Shown: positions 9,158 to 16,158 of the stretch, in pieces | Layout of the letters: each line of letters begins with the position of its first letter | Position numbering within the stretch: position 1 is the stretch's first letter | NCBI GenBank assembly: GCA_963578825.1 | Contig: CAUZDW010000001.1 | Span: 124,001-188,000, forward strand | Reading direction: 5' to 3' | DNA from: JAJDNS01 sp963578825 | GTDB lineage: Bacteria; Acidobacteriota; Vicinamibacteria; Fen-336 | Length of the DNA: 64,000 nucleotides | The notes under the pieces: model-generated | Told to the model about the DNA's origin: nothing | What the model saw: only the letters and a program-made list of their open reading frames with translations | Databases searched by the model: none | Position numbers and translations under genes: made by a program

Positions 9158-9527
9158 CGCGATGAGACACAGCCCCTTCGCCGAAGGCCGCCCAGAGCCG
9201 GCGCAGATAGGTCCTCCCCGCCGGGAGGACGCGGTTCACCGGAGGCTCGAGCTTCACCTCCCAGCCCCTCTGGGCACTGCGGCGCCGCACCTCGAGCACG
9301 TGGCGCACGTTGACCGCGTGGTTCCGGTGCACCCGGACGAGGCCCGCCCCGCCCAGGACCTTCAGAAGGTCCCCGAGCAGGCGAACATCCCGGACCCGCC
9401 GTGCGGACCGCAGCCGCACCAGCGTCGTCTCACCGACGGCTTCGAGAAAGTAGATGTCCTCGGGATCGACGGCGCGCCGACGATCCCGACCGAGATGCAG
9501 GAGGACGCGGACTGGCGGAGCGCTCAT
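9123..9527 (-). CDS. LytTR DNA-binding domain regulator
   Basis: A 134-residue protein that is almost entirely a LytTR DNA-binding domain: DIYFLEAVGETTLVRLR, then a region with LVRVHRNHAVNV, then basic beta strands. No receiver or membrane domain is attached, so it is a stand-alone LytTR protein. I start it at the ATG at 9527, where a GAGAAAG sequence precedes. A GTG 96 bases upstream would add a low-quality N-terminus. It overlaps the sulfatase gene and probably regulates it or is co-expressed with it. Confidence 0.75.
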   Translation of the reverse strand: MSAPPVRVLLHLGRDRRRAVDPEDIYFLEAVGETTLVRLRSARRVRDVRLLGDLLKVLGGAGLVRVHRNHAVNVRHVLEVRRRSAQRGWEVKLEPPVNRVLPAGRTYLRRLWAAFGEGAVSHRGAARGVVHPVP

Positions 9528-9630
9528 GCGCTGCTTTCTCCCACGAACGGTCCTCGAGAGCAAATGAACGGCCTCGCTCCGCCCAGCGAGCGAAACCGGG
9601 CGGGAGGGCAAGACTGCGTACACAACTGTG

Positions 9631-9659
9631 TTGACAAATGTGGCGGCCGGTCATAAACT
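9631..9659 (+). promoter_or_regulatory. Promoter of the first toxin-antitoxin pair, likely leaderless
   Basis: TTGACA, a 17-base spacer and TAAACT. Transcription would begin at about 9666, one base before the antitoxin ATG, and no Shine-Dalgarno sequence is present. The -35 element is overlapped by the inverted repeat ACACA-AC-TGTGT (9620-9631), a candidate operator. Confidence 0.7.
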
Positions 9660-9666
9660 CAGTTCA

Positions 9667-9933
9667 ATGCGAGTCGCGGGGATTCGCGAGCTGCGAAACG
9701 AAATGGCTACCCTTATGGGGGGCGACGAGCCCATTCTCGTGACGAGACACGGGAAGGTGTCCGGCCTGTATCTGCCCCTCGACAACCCCCACGAGATCCC
9801 CGGCGACATTCGCCGGGAGCTGGCTGGCGTTCTCGGTCGGCATCTCGATCGCCTGCTCGAAGCGTCGGGGATCGATGAGGCCAGCATCCAGGCCGACTTC
9901 GATGCCCACAGACGCAGTCGTCGCAGACGTTAA
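9667..9933 (+). CDS. Antitoxin, Phd/YefM-like
   Basis: An 88-residue protein with the N-terminal pattern of prevent-host-death antitoxins: MRVAGIRELRNEMATLM, then a short strand region (EPILVTRHGKVSGLYLPL). The N-terminal part would dimerise and bind the promoter. The basic C-terminal region would wrap the toxin. The frame begins earlier (9628), but the ATG at 9667 fits the family start and the promoter position. It overlaps the PIN toxin gene by 32 bases, the usual sign of a type II toxin-antitoxin operon. GC content looks lower than in neighbouring housekeeping genes. Confidence 0.75.
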   Translation: MRVAGIRELRNEMATLMGGDEPILVTRHGKVSGLYLPLDNPHEIPGDIRRELAGVLGRHLDRLLEASGIDEASIQADFDAHRRSRRRR

Positions 9934-10309
9934 CGTTCTTCTCTCTGCGGCAATCGGGAAAGCCGCTCTCCGCGTCATCGTCGAGTACTCGGTTGAAGTG
10001 CACGTTGCTGACTTCAACGCATCGGAAGTCGAGCGGTACATCCCGAGACTCTGCGAGAAGTACGCTCTTCCAAAGGACGTCATCGAGCTCCAGTGGCGCC
10101 TCCTGCCCCTGAAGCGACACACCGAAGAAGAGTACGAGGGCAACCTCACGTGGTCCCGGCGGCTGCTGGCAGACCGGGAGCCCGATGACGCCCATCCGTT
10201 GGCTCTCGCGAAGACCCTCCGGCTCCCCCTCTGGTCGAACGACTCGGACCTCCAGGGCCACGGAATCGACTGCCACCGGACCGCCGTCCTGCTCAGGAAG
10301 CTGAAGTGA
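9902..10309 (+). CDS. PIN-domain toxin
   Basis: A 135-residue PIN-like ribonuclease, the likely toxin of the pair. The expected acidic residues are visible in VADVNVLLSA, NASEVERY, REPDDAHPLALA and WSNDSDLQG. The domain resembles PIN proteins that act as RNases (for example on tRNA), but the target here is unknown. I chose the ATG at 9902 because it leads directly into the first beta strand. An earlier ATG at 9875 would extend the overlap with the antitoxin. Confidence 0.75.
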   Translation: MPTDAVVADVNVLLSAAIGKAALRVIVEYSVEVHVADFNASEVERYIPRLCEKYALPKDVIELQWRLLPLKRHTEEEYEGNLTWSRRLLADREPDDAHPLALAKTLRLPLWSNDSDLQGHGIDCHRTAVLLRKLK

Positions 10310-10390
10310 ATCCACGGTCGCAGAGGGCCGGAGGGTCAAGGGCGACGATCTCAGCCTGCTGCGCTCGGAAGCGGTGCCGTTGGGAGAGCT

Positions 10391-10465
10391 GGTAGCGCTA
10401 CGGGGAATCGAACCCCGGTTTGATGGCTGAGAACCACCCGTCCTAACCCCTAGACGATAGCGCCA
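10391..10465 (-). tRNA. tRNA-Glu (anticodon CTC)
   Basis: Read on the minus strand, all four arms can be drawn. The acceptor is GGCGCTA against TAGCGCT with one G-U pair. The anticodon stem GGTGG/CCATC encloses the loop TTCTCAG, giving CTC. The T arm is CGGGG-TTCGATT-CCCCG, and CCA is encoded. It is divergent from gltX, whose product charges it, about 95 bases away. Confidence 0.93.
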
Positions 10466-10560
10466 CGCAGACAACGACCATGCAGTTTATTCGGTGACTC
10501 GGTGGCCGGTCAACATGCGGGCATGCGGCGGTTCGGCCTGTGATAGCCTCAGCGTTTGCC

Positions 10561-12009
10561 ATGACGGTCAGGACGCGCATCGCCCCGAGCCCCACCGGCG
10601 ACCCCCACGTGGGGACCGCGTACGTGGCGCTGTTCAACTACGCCTTTGCGCGGCAAAACCAGGGCCAGTTCATCCTTCGAATCGAGGACACGGACCGGGA
10701 GCGAAGCTCGGCGGCCAGCGAGGCCATGATCTTCGAGGCCCTGCGCTGGTTGGGGCTGGAGTGGGACGAGGGGCCGGACATCGGCGGCTCGGTGGGCCCC
10801 TACCGCCAGAGCGAGCGGACGGACATCTATCGGACTCACGTCGAAGAGCTCGTGAAGAGTGGGGCGGCCTACCCGTGCTTCTGCACGCGGGAGCGGCTGG
10901 ACGGCCTGCGGGCCGAGCAAAAGGCGAAGAAGCTCAACTTCGGCTACGACGGGCTGTGTCGGCCGCTGGCGGGGAGCGAGGCCGAGTCCCGGCGCGCCAC
11001 AGGTGAGCCCCACGTGGTGCGCCTGGCCATGCCGGACGACGGCCAAAGCGTCGTCACCGATCTTCTCCGGGGCGAGATCACGTTCGAGAACGCGCAGATC
11101 GACGACCAGGTGCTCCTCAAGACCGACGGCTTCCCCACCTACCACCTGGCCAACGTGGTCGACGACCATCTCATGGGAATCACCCACGTGATCCGCGCGG
11201 AGGAGTGGCTCTCTTCGCTCCCGAAGCATCTCCAGCTCTACCGGAGCTTCGGGTGGGAGCCGCCGGTCTTCTGCCACCTGCCGCTCCTGCGGAACGCGGA
11301 CAAGTCGAAGATCTCGAAGCGCAAGAACCCGGTGAGCCTGAACTTCTATCGGCAGGTGGGATACCTGCCGGAGGCGATGCTCAACTACCTGGCGCTCATG
11401 GGATGGGCCATGCCGGACGAGCGGGAGGAGTTCTCCCTGGACCAGTTCGTCTCGGAGCTCACCCTGGAACGCATCTCCCTGGGCGGCCCGGTCTTCGACG
11501 TCCAGAAGCTCGAGTGGCTGAACGGACGCTACCTGCGGGAGTTCACGCCCAGCGACATCCTGAAGCGCCTCGAGGCGGGCCCCCTTTCCGAGGCACGCCT
11601 GCTGGAGATCCTGCCCCTCGTCCACGAGCGGATCGACACCCTCGAGGATTTCTTCGACGCGGCGGGTTTCTTCTTCGTGGGCGAGGTGAGCTGGGACGAC
11701 GCTGCCCTGGCGGCTCTCGTGCCCAGGGGTCGCTCGGCCACCGAGACGGCGAAGCTCCTCAAGGCGCTCCTCGGGGAGGTGGTGGATCCCCTCCTCGACT
11801 GGCAGGCCGAGAAACTGGAAGAGGCGCTGCGCCGCTTCGGCGAGGAGCAGGGCTGGGGCCCGAAGGAGCTGTTCATGACGGTGCGCGTGGCCGCCACGGG
11901 GCGCAAGGCGTCGCCCCCGCTCTTCGAGACCCTCGCCGTCCTGGGCAAGGAGACGTGTCGTCGTCGCCTGCGAAAGGCCGCCGAGACGCTCCGGGCGCTG
12001 AAGTCGTGA
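10561..12009 (+). CDS. gltX: Glutamyl-tRNA synthetase
   Basis: A 482-residue class I synthetase that charges tRNA-Glu. The HIGH-type signature (APSPTGDPHVGTAY) lies near the N-terminus and the KMSKS-type signature appears as KSKISKRK. The ATG at 10561 is used because it leads directly into the VRTRIAPSPTG start. A glutaminyl-tRNA synthetase follows at once, so this enzyme need not mischarge tRNA-Gln. The stop overlaps the next start (GTGA), indicating a translationally coupled pair. A matching tRNA-Glu gene sits just upstream on the other strand. Confidence 0.97.
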   Translation: MTVRTRIAPSPTGDPHVGTAYVALFNYAFARQNQGQFILRIEDTDRERSSAASEAMIFEALRWLGLEWDEGPDIGGSVGPYRQSERTDIYRTHVEELVKSGAAYPCFCTRERLDGLRAEQKAKKLNFGYDGLCRPLAGSEAESRRATGEPHVVRLAMPDDGQSVVTDLLRGEITFENAQIDDQVLLKTDGFPTYHLANVVDDHLMGITHVIRAEEWLSSLPKHLQLYRSFGWEPPVFCHLPLLRNADKSKISKRKNPVSLNFYRQVGYLPEAMLNYLALMGWAMPDEREEFSLDQFVSELTLERISLGGPVFDVQKLEWLNGRYLREFTPSDILKRLEAGPLSEARLLEILPLVHERIDTLEDFFDAAGFFFVGEVSWDDAALAALVPRGRSATETAKLLKALLGEVVDPLLDWQAEKLEEALRRFGEEQGWGPKELFMTVRVAATGRKASPPLFETLAVLGKETCRRRLRKAAETLRALKS

Positions 12010-13688
12010 CCGTCGAGGACGCTGGGCGCGATCGCGTCGATTTCATCCGCGAGATCATCTCGGAGGACATCCGGAGCGGACGGCACGACACCGTCACCAC
12101 GCGCTTCCCTCCGGAGCCCAACGGGTATCTGCATCTCGGCCACGCCAAGTCGATCATGCTCAACTTCGGGGCGGCGGAGGAGTTCGGGGGCGTCTGTCAC
12201 CTTCGCTTCGACGACACGAATCCTGCGAAGGAGGAGATGGAGTACATCGACTCGATCCAGCACGACGTCCGCTGGCTGGGCTTCGACTGGGGCGAGCACC
12301 TCTACCACGCCTCCGACTACTTCGAGCAGCTCTACGAGTGGGCCGAGGACCTCATCAAGGGCGGGATGGCGTACGTGGACGATCTCTCGGCGGAGGAGAT
12401 CCGGGAGCACCGCGGGACGCTCACCGAGCCCGGCAGGGACAGCCCCTGGCGGGACCGCCCTGTCGAGGAGAGCCTGGCTCTGCTTGGCAGGATGAGGAAG
12501 GGCGAGTTCTCCGACGGAGCCAGGGTGCTCCGGGCGAAGATCGACATGGCGTCGGGCAACATCAACATGAGGGATCCGGTGCTCTACAGGATCCTGCACG
12601 CGACCCATCCGCGCACCGGCGACACCTGTTGCCTCTACCCGACCTACGATTTCGCCCACGGCCAGTCCGACGCCATCGAGGGAATCACCCACTCGCTGTG
12701 CACCCTCGAGTTCGAGGATCACCGTCCGCTGTACGAGTGGTTTCTCGACAACCTCCCGGTGCCCTCGCGGCCCCGGCAGATCGAGTTCGGCCGCCTCAAC
12801 TTGACATACACCGTGCTTTCCAAGCGGCGGCTGCTCCAGCTTGTGCAGGGAGGGCACGTGAGCGGATGGGACGACCCGCGCATGCCAACGATCTCGGGGA
12901 TCCGGCGGAGGGGATTCCCTCCCCAGGCGATCCGCGACTTCACCGAGATGATCGGCATCACGAAGCGCGACAGCGTCGTGGACATTGCCATGCTCGAGCA
13001 CTGCGTCCGAAACGTGCTGAACAAGACGGCGCTCAGGCGTGCCGCCGTGCTTCGGCCCCTCAAGGTGGTTCTGGAGAACTACCCCGAGGGCCAGGTCGAG
13101 GACGTCGACGCGATCAACAACCCCGAGAACGCCGCAGCGGGCACCCGCAAGGTGCCGTTCTCACGGGAGCTCTACATCGAGCGCGACGACTTCATGGAGG
13201 ACCCCCCAAAGAAGTTCTATCGTCTGGCCCCGGGCCGGGAGGTGCGGCTTCGCTACGCGTACTTCATCACGTGCCGGGAGGTGGTGAAGGACGAGGCCGG
13301 CGAGATCGTCGAGCTGCGCTGCACGTACGACCCTGCCACACGCGGGGGAGATGCCCCCGACGGCCGGCGCCCCAGGGCCACGCTTCACTGGGTCTCGGCC
13401 AGCCACGGCCTGCCCGCGGAGGTGCGCGTCTACAACCACCTCTTCACCCGGCCCGATCCCGGTGCCGAGGGCGACTTTCTGGCGGACCTGAACCCAGAGT
13501 CCCTCGAGGTCCTCGAGGGTGCCGTGGTGGAGAGGAGCCTGGCCGAGATCCCCGCGGGCGAGACGGTGCAGTTCGAGCGGTTGGGCTACTTCTCGGTGGA
13601 TCCCGATTCCTCCGCCGAACAGCCGGTCTTCAACCGGACAGTGACGCTTCGGGACACCTGGGCCCGGATCCAGGGCCGGGGCAAGTGA
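12006..13688 (+). CDS. glnS: Glutaminyl-tRNA synthetase
   Basis: A 560-residue class I synthetase for tRNA-Gln. FPPEPNGYLHLGHAKS carries the HIGH motif in the GlnRS-specific context and VLSKRRL is the KMSKS-type motif. The C-terminal anticodon-binding beta-barrels follow. The GTG start at 12006 overlaps the gltX stop by four bases. The same frame is open far upstream inside gltX, but that part is frame shadow. Its presence suggests direct Gln-tRNA charging rather than reliance on the GatCAB route. Confidence 0.96.
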   Translation: MTVEDAGRDRVDFIREIISEDIRSGRHDTVTTRFPPEPNGYLHLGHAKSIMLNFGAAEEFGGVCHLRFDDTNPAKEEMEYIDSIQHDVRWLGFDWGEHLYHASDYFEQLYEWAEDLIKGGMAYVDDLSAEEIREHRGTLTEPGRDSPWRDRPVEESLALLGRMRKGEFSDGARVLRAKIDMASGNINMRDPVLYRILHATHPRTGDTCCLYPTYDFAHGQSDAIEGITHSLCTLEFEDHRPLYEWFLDNLPVPSRPRQIEFGRLNLTYTVLSKRRLLQLVQGGHVSGWDDPRMPTISGIRRRGFPPQAIRDFTEMIGITKRDSVVDIAMLEHCVRNVLNKTALRRAAVLRPLKVVLENYPEGQVEDVDAINNPENAAAGTRKVPFSRELYIERDDFMEDPPKKFYRLAPGREVRLRYAYFITCREVVKDEAGEIVELRCTYDPATRGGDAPDGRRPRATLHWVSASHGLPAEVRVYNHLFTRPDPGAEGDFLADLNPESLEVLEGAVVERSLAEIPAGETVQFERLGYFSVDPDSSAEQPVFNRTVTLRDTWARIQGRGK

Positions 13689-13729
13689 CACTCTTGTCCC
13701 GGCCCCGTGGTAGCATCGAGGCCAGGGTC

Positions 13730-14095
13730 ATGGGCAAACACAAGTTTCTTCCCAAGGCGCCCAAACGGCTGGCCGTCGTGGACCAGAACGGATGTTCGGG
13801 TTGCGCGGGCTCGCCGGCCTGCATCGCCTACTGCGAGACCGTGACGGTCCGCAAGGACGTGGTCGACGCCATCCGTGTCGTCCCCTGGCCCGGGAGCCCC
13901 TTCGAGTTGGCGGTCGTCGAGTACGACAAGTGCATCGGGTGCGGCATCTGCGTGCCGGCCTGCCCCTGGGACGCGATCACGATGTACACCTACGAAGAAG
14001 CCCTGAAGATCGAGTCCGACGTGACGCTGGTCTACCACGAGCCGGGCGAGCCCGACGACGAAGCCGCGCGGCCCGAGGCCGAACCCGGCGCCTGA
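13730..14095 (+). CDS. 4Fe-4S ferredoxin-like protein
   Basis: A 121-residue electron carrier with two iron-sulfur cluster motifs: an N-terminal CSGCAGSPACIAYC (C-x2-C-x5-C-x3-C) and a canonical CIGCGICVPACPWD. A short acidic tail follows. It lies 41 bases after glnS and converges on a pair of minus-strand membrane-protein genes next to the broken molybdoenzyme. It could belong to that redox group, but this is only positional. Confidence 0.88.
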   Translation: MGKHKFLPKAPKRLAVVDQNGCSGCAGSPACIAYCETVTVRKDVVDAIRVVPWPGSPFELAVVEYDKCIGCGICVPACPWDAITMYTYEEALKIESDVTLVYHEPGEPDDEAARPEAEPGA

Positions 14096-14101
14096 TCCCG
14101 G

Positions 14102-14599
14102 CTACCCGGCCTGGGGACGCCGACGCCGACTGTACTCTAGCTCCAGATCGTCTGAGATGTGCAGATCGAAGTAGGGAGCGGTGCGCCGGTAGGCCCCCCG
14201 GAACTCGGTGTGGCAGCGGTAGCAGATTGTCACGAACGTGAGCATCTGGTAGATCGCGAGATCGATGAGGGCGAAGACGAACAGGACCGCGTACGCCTCG
14301 ACGACCTTGTCCTGGTAGAGCAAGACGACACTCACCAGGGCGACGAGGATCACCGCGGTCAGGCCCATGTTGCGGTTCAGGTCCTTGTGGGTGAAGAAGT
14401 CTCCCTTCTCGCAAACGGGACAGACGTCGATCTGCTGGTCCGCGGCCACCGACTCGCTCCAGGCGAGGGGCGTGACGTGCGCGCATCTCAAGCACGTGTC
14501 CTCGCTGGGCGTCCCGGCCGCCGGGACCTGCTGCTTCCACCCGCACTCGTCGCACTTCACCTTGATCTTCATGCGTCCTGGCGGGGTCTGGGAAGACAT
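14102..14599 (-). CDS. Membrane protein with zinc-ribbon-like cysteine pairs
   Basis: A 165-residue protein. The N-terminal half has CDEC and CLRC, then CPVC. A fourth pair, CYRC, follows two hydrophobic segments (about residues 78-120), so cysteine pairs lie on both sides of a membrane hairpin. The spacing of the first two pairs suggests a rubredoxin or zinc-ribbon knuckle. I do not recognise a named family. It follows the multi-pass membrane gene by 25 bases on the same strand, so the two are probably co-transcribed. Confidence 0.65.
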   Translation of the reverse strand: MSSQTPPGRMKIKVKCDECGWKQQVPAAGTPSEDTCLRCAHVTPLAWSESVAADQQIDVCPVCEKGDFFTHKDLNRNMGLTAVILVALVSVVLLYQDKVVEAYAVLFVFALIDLAIYQMLTFVTICYRCHTEFRGAYRRTAPYFDLHISDDLELEYSRRRRPQAG

Positions 14600-14624
14600 C
14601 TGGCCGTGTGCTCCTGAGCCCGCG

Positions 14625-15413
14625 CTAGATGGGAAGCCCGGTCGCCTGGAGGACGTACTTGGCCACGAGCTCCCCGATGATCACCACGAACAAATCCACG
14701 TATAGGATGCCCGTCGCGGCCTGGGTCGAGCGGATCTTCGCCGTTTCCCACGTCATGTAGGCGAGCACCGCGGGCCCGACCAGCCCGAAGAGCACCCGCT
14801 GCCAGAAGAAGACGCCGTCGATGGAGAAGAGGTACTCGTTGAAGCTGGGTGCTACGCGCGGATCCCAGGCGAGGGCCGCAGCCCAGGCCACCGCGGCGAC
14901 CGCTACGGTCTTGGCCACGACCGACCATAGGTGGAACTTCACGATCCGCTGCAGGAGCGTGACGTCCATCGTGGGCAGCACGAGATACCAGTGGCCCAGG
15001 AGCATGGTCGTGAAGCTGCTTCCCATGAGCGCCGCCGCGGTGAGGAAGCTGGCGATGGTGAGGGCCAGCGGGACGGTCGTGGGGGTGGCGACCGCCTGGG
15101 CGACCAGGTTCACGAGGCCAGCCACGGCCGAGAGCCACAGGAACCTGAGGCGCCAGGGGTTCACCGGAGCCACGACGAACGAGAGGGCCCCCATGGTCAC
15201 CAGGAGGCTCACGCACGCAACCCCTTCGGCGTCCCGGGTGAACGTGAGGGCCGCGGGGTGCGACGTGAGAGCCAGCACTAGAAAGATGAAGGCCATGGCC
15301 GACGTGAAGCGGAAGAACCGGATGCCGGCCCCACTGGAGATGAGCACCATCGTGAAGAGGGTGCCGAGGCCCAGGTGACAGAGAAAGAGGTAGAGGACGG
15401 GTGTGAGAGCCAT
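14625..15413 (-). CDS. Multi-pass membrane protein, unknown function
   Basis: About 262 residues with seven or eight hydrophobic helices and few loops. Conserved-looking His and Trp residues (GHWYLVLP, KFHLW) would suit a heme- or quinone-binding membrane subunit, but no family is recognised. The ATG at 15413 precedes the first helix (MALTPVLYLFLCHLG). A TTG 12 bases upstream is the alternative. It lies downstream of the truncated molybdoenzyme on the same strand, with the VapBC-like pair in between on the other strand. It may once have been the membrane anchor of that enzyme. Confidence 0.65.
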   Translation of the reverse strand: MALTPVLYLFLCHLGLGTLFTMVLISSGAGIRFFRFTSAMAFIFLVLALTSHPAALTFTRDAEGVACVSLLVTMGALSFVVAPVNPWRLRFLWLSAVAGLVNLVAQAVATPTTVPLALTIASFLTAAALMGSSFTTMLLGHWYLVLPTMDVTLLQRIVKFHLWSVVAKTVAVAAVAWAAALAWDPRVAPSFNEYLFSIDGVFFWQRVLFGLVGPAVLAYMTWETAKIRSTQAATGILYVDLFVVIIGELVAKYVLQATGLPI

Positions 15414-15491
15414 GGCGAAGGTCAAAGGAGACGCGGAATTCTACACTGGGCGGTCGGCGGATGACACTCTGCCCGTGCCCGGGCCGCGAGT

Positions 15492-15522
15492 TTGACACAG
15501 GCCCTACTACTTGATCTAGTAT
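15492..15522 (+). promoter_or_regulatory. Promoter of the second toxin-antitoxin pair, likely leaderless
   Basis: TTGACA, a 19-base spacer and TAGTAT. The predicted transcription start coincides with the antitoxin ATG at 15529. The quasi-palindrome TACTTGATCTAGTA (15508-15521) covers the -10 region and is a candidate operator. Confidence 0.5.
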
Positions 15523-15528
15523 CTGACC

Positions 15529-15765
15529 ATGAATCAGGTCAACATCTACGAAGCCAAGGTCAACCTCTCGGCGCTCGTCAACCGAGTTGCGCGGGGTGAA
15601 ACGATTCTGATCTGCAGGCGGAACGTGCCTGCCGCGGAGCTGCGGCCCGTGCCGAAGCCCCGCCGGACGCGGCGTCCCATCGGCCTCGTACCGGGCTTCA
15701 CCGTGCCTGCCTCGTTCTTCGAGCCCCTCGGCGAGGAACTGGTCGACGCCTTCGAAGGCCGCTGA
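15529..15765 (+). CDS. Antitoxin, Phd/YefM type
   Basis: A 78-residue antitoxin. The start MNQVNIYEAKVNLSALVNRVARGETILI is shortened here to its key features: a YEAK-type N-terminus, LSxLVxxVxxGE and a following strand, which is the classic Phd/YefM DNA-binding and dimerisation fold. A proline/arginine linker and an acidic toxin-binding tail follow. The stop codon directly precedes the toxin start, so the pair is one operon. Together with the toxin it matches VapBC-like modules whose antitoxin is of Phd type. Confidence 0.85.
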   Translation: MNQVNIYEAKVNLSALVNRVARGETILICRRNVPAAELRPVPKPRRTRRPIGLVPGFTVPASFFEPLGEELVDAFEGR

Positions 15766-16158
15766 GTGAGCATGCGTCTCCTCCTCGACACCTGCACGTT
15801 CCTGTGGATCGTGGGCGGCGCGAAGGAGCTCTCCGCCCGCGCTCGGAAGACGTTCGCCGACCCGGCGAACGAGGTGTTCTTGAGCGCGGCATCGGCCTGG
15901 GAGATTGCCGTCAAGCATCGGCTCGGCAAGCTTCCTCTGCCTCAAGCTCCCGACGAGTTCGTTCCGGCCCAGCGTGCAGCCCACGGGATCGAGCCTCTCG
16001 CGGTGGGGGAGGAGTCCGCGCTCCACGTCGCCAAGCTCCCCGACCTGCATCGCGACCCGTTCGACCGCATGCTTGTGGCGCAGGCCCTCGTGGGTGGGCT
16101 CGTTCTCGTCACGCCCGACGACCCCATCCGGCAGTATCCGGTTCGGACTCTCTGGTGA
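15766..16158 (+). CDS. PIN-domain toxin, VapC-like
   Basis: A 130-residue PIN ribonuclease. RLLLDTCTFLWI carries the first Asp, SAASAWEIAVKHRLGKL the Glu-containing second motif, and HRDPFDRMLVAQAL the third acidic group. This is the subfamily often paired with Phd/YefM antitoxins. It begins with GTG immediately after the antitoxin stop; an ATG six bases on (15772) is equally possible. Its 3' end overlaps the last 50 bases of the truncated molybdoenzyme remnant on the opposite strand, so the module abuts the break point of that gene. Confidence 0.87.
   Translation: MSMRLLLDTCTFLWIVGGAKELSARARKTFADPANEVFLSAASAWEIAVKHRLGKLPLPQAPDEFVPAQRAAHGIEPLAVGEESALHVAKLPDLHRDPFDRMLVAQALVGGLVLVTPDDPIRQYPVRTLW

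Noticed and set aside
11205..12005. Long N-terminal extension of glutaminyl-tRNA synthetase
   Set aside because: This open part lies wholly inside gltX in another frame; the GTG overlapping the gltX stop gives the normal GlnRS length.
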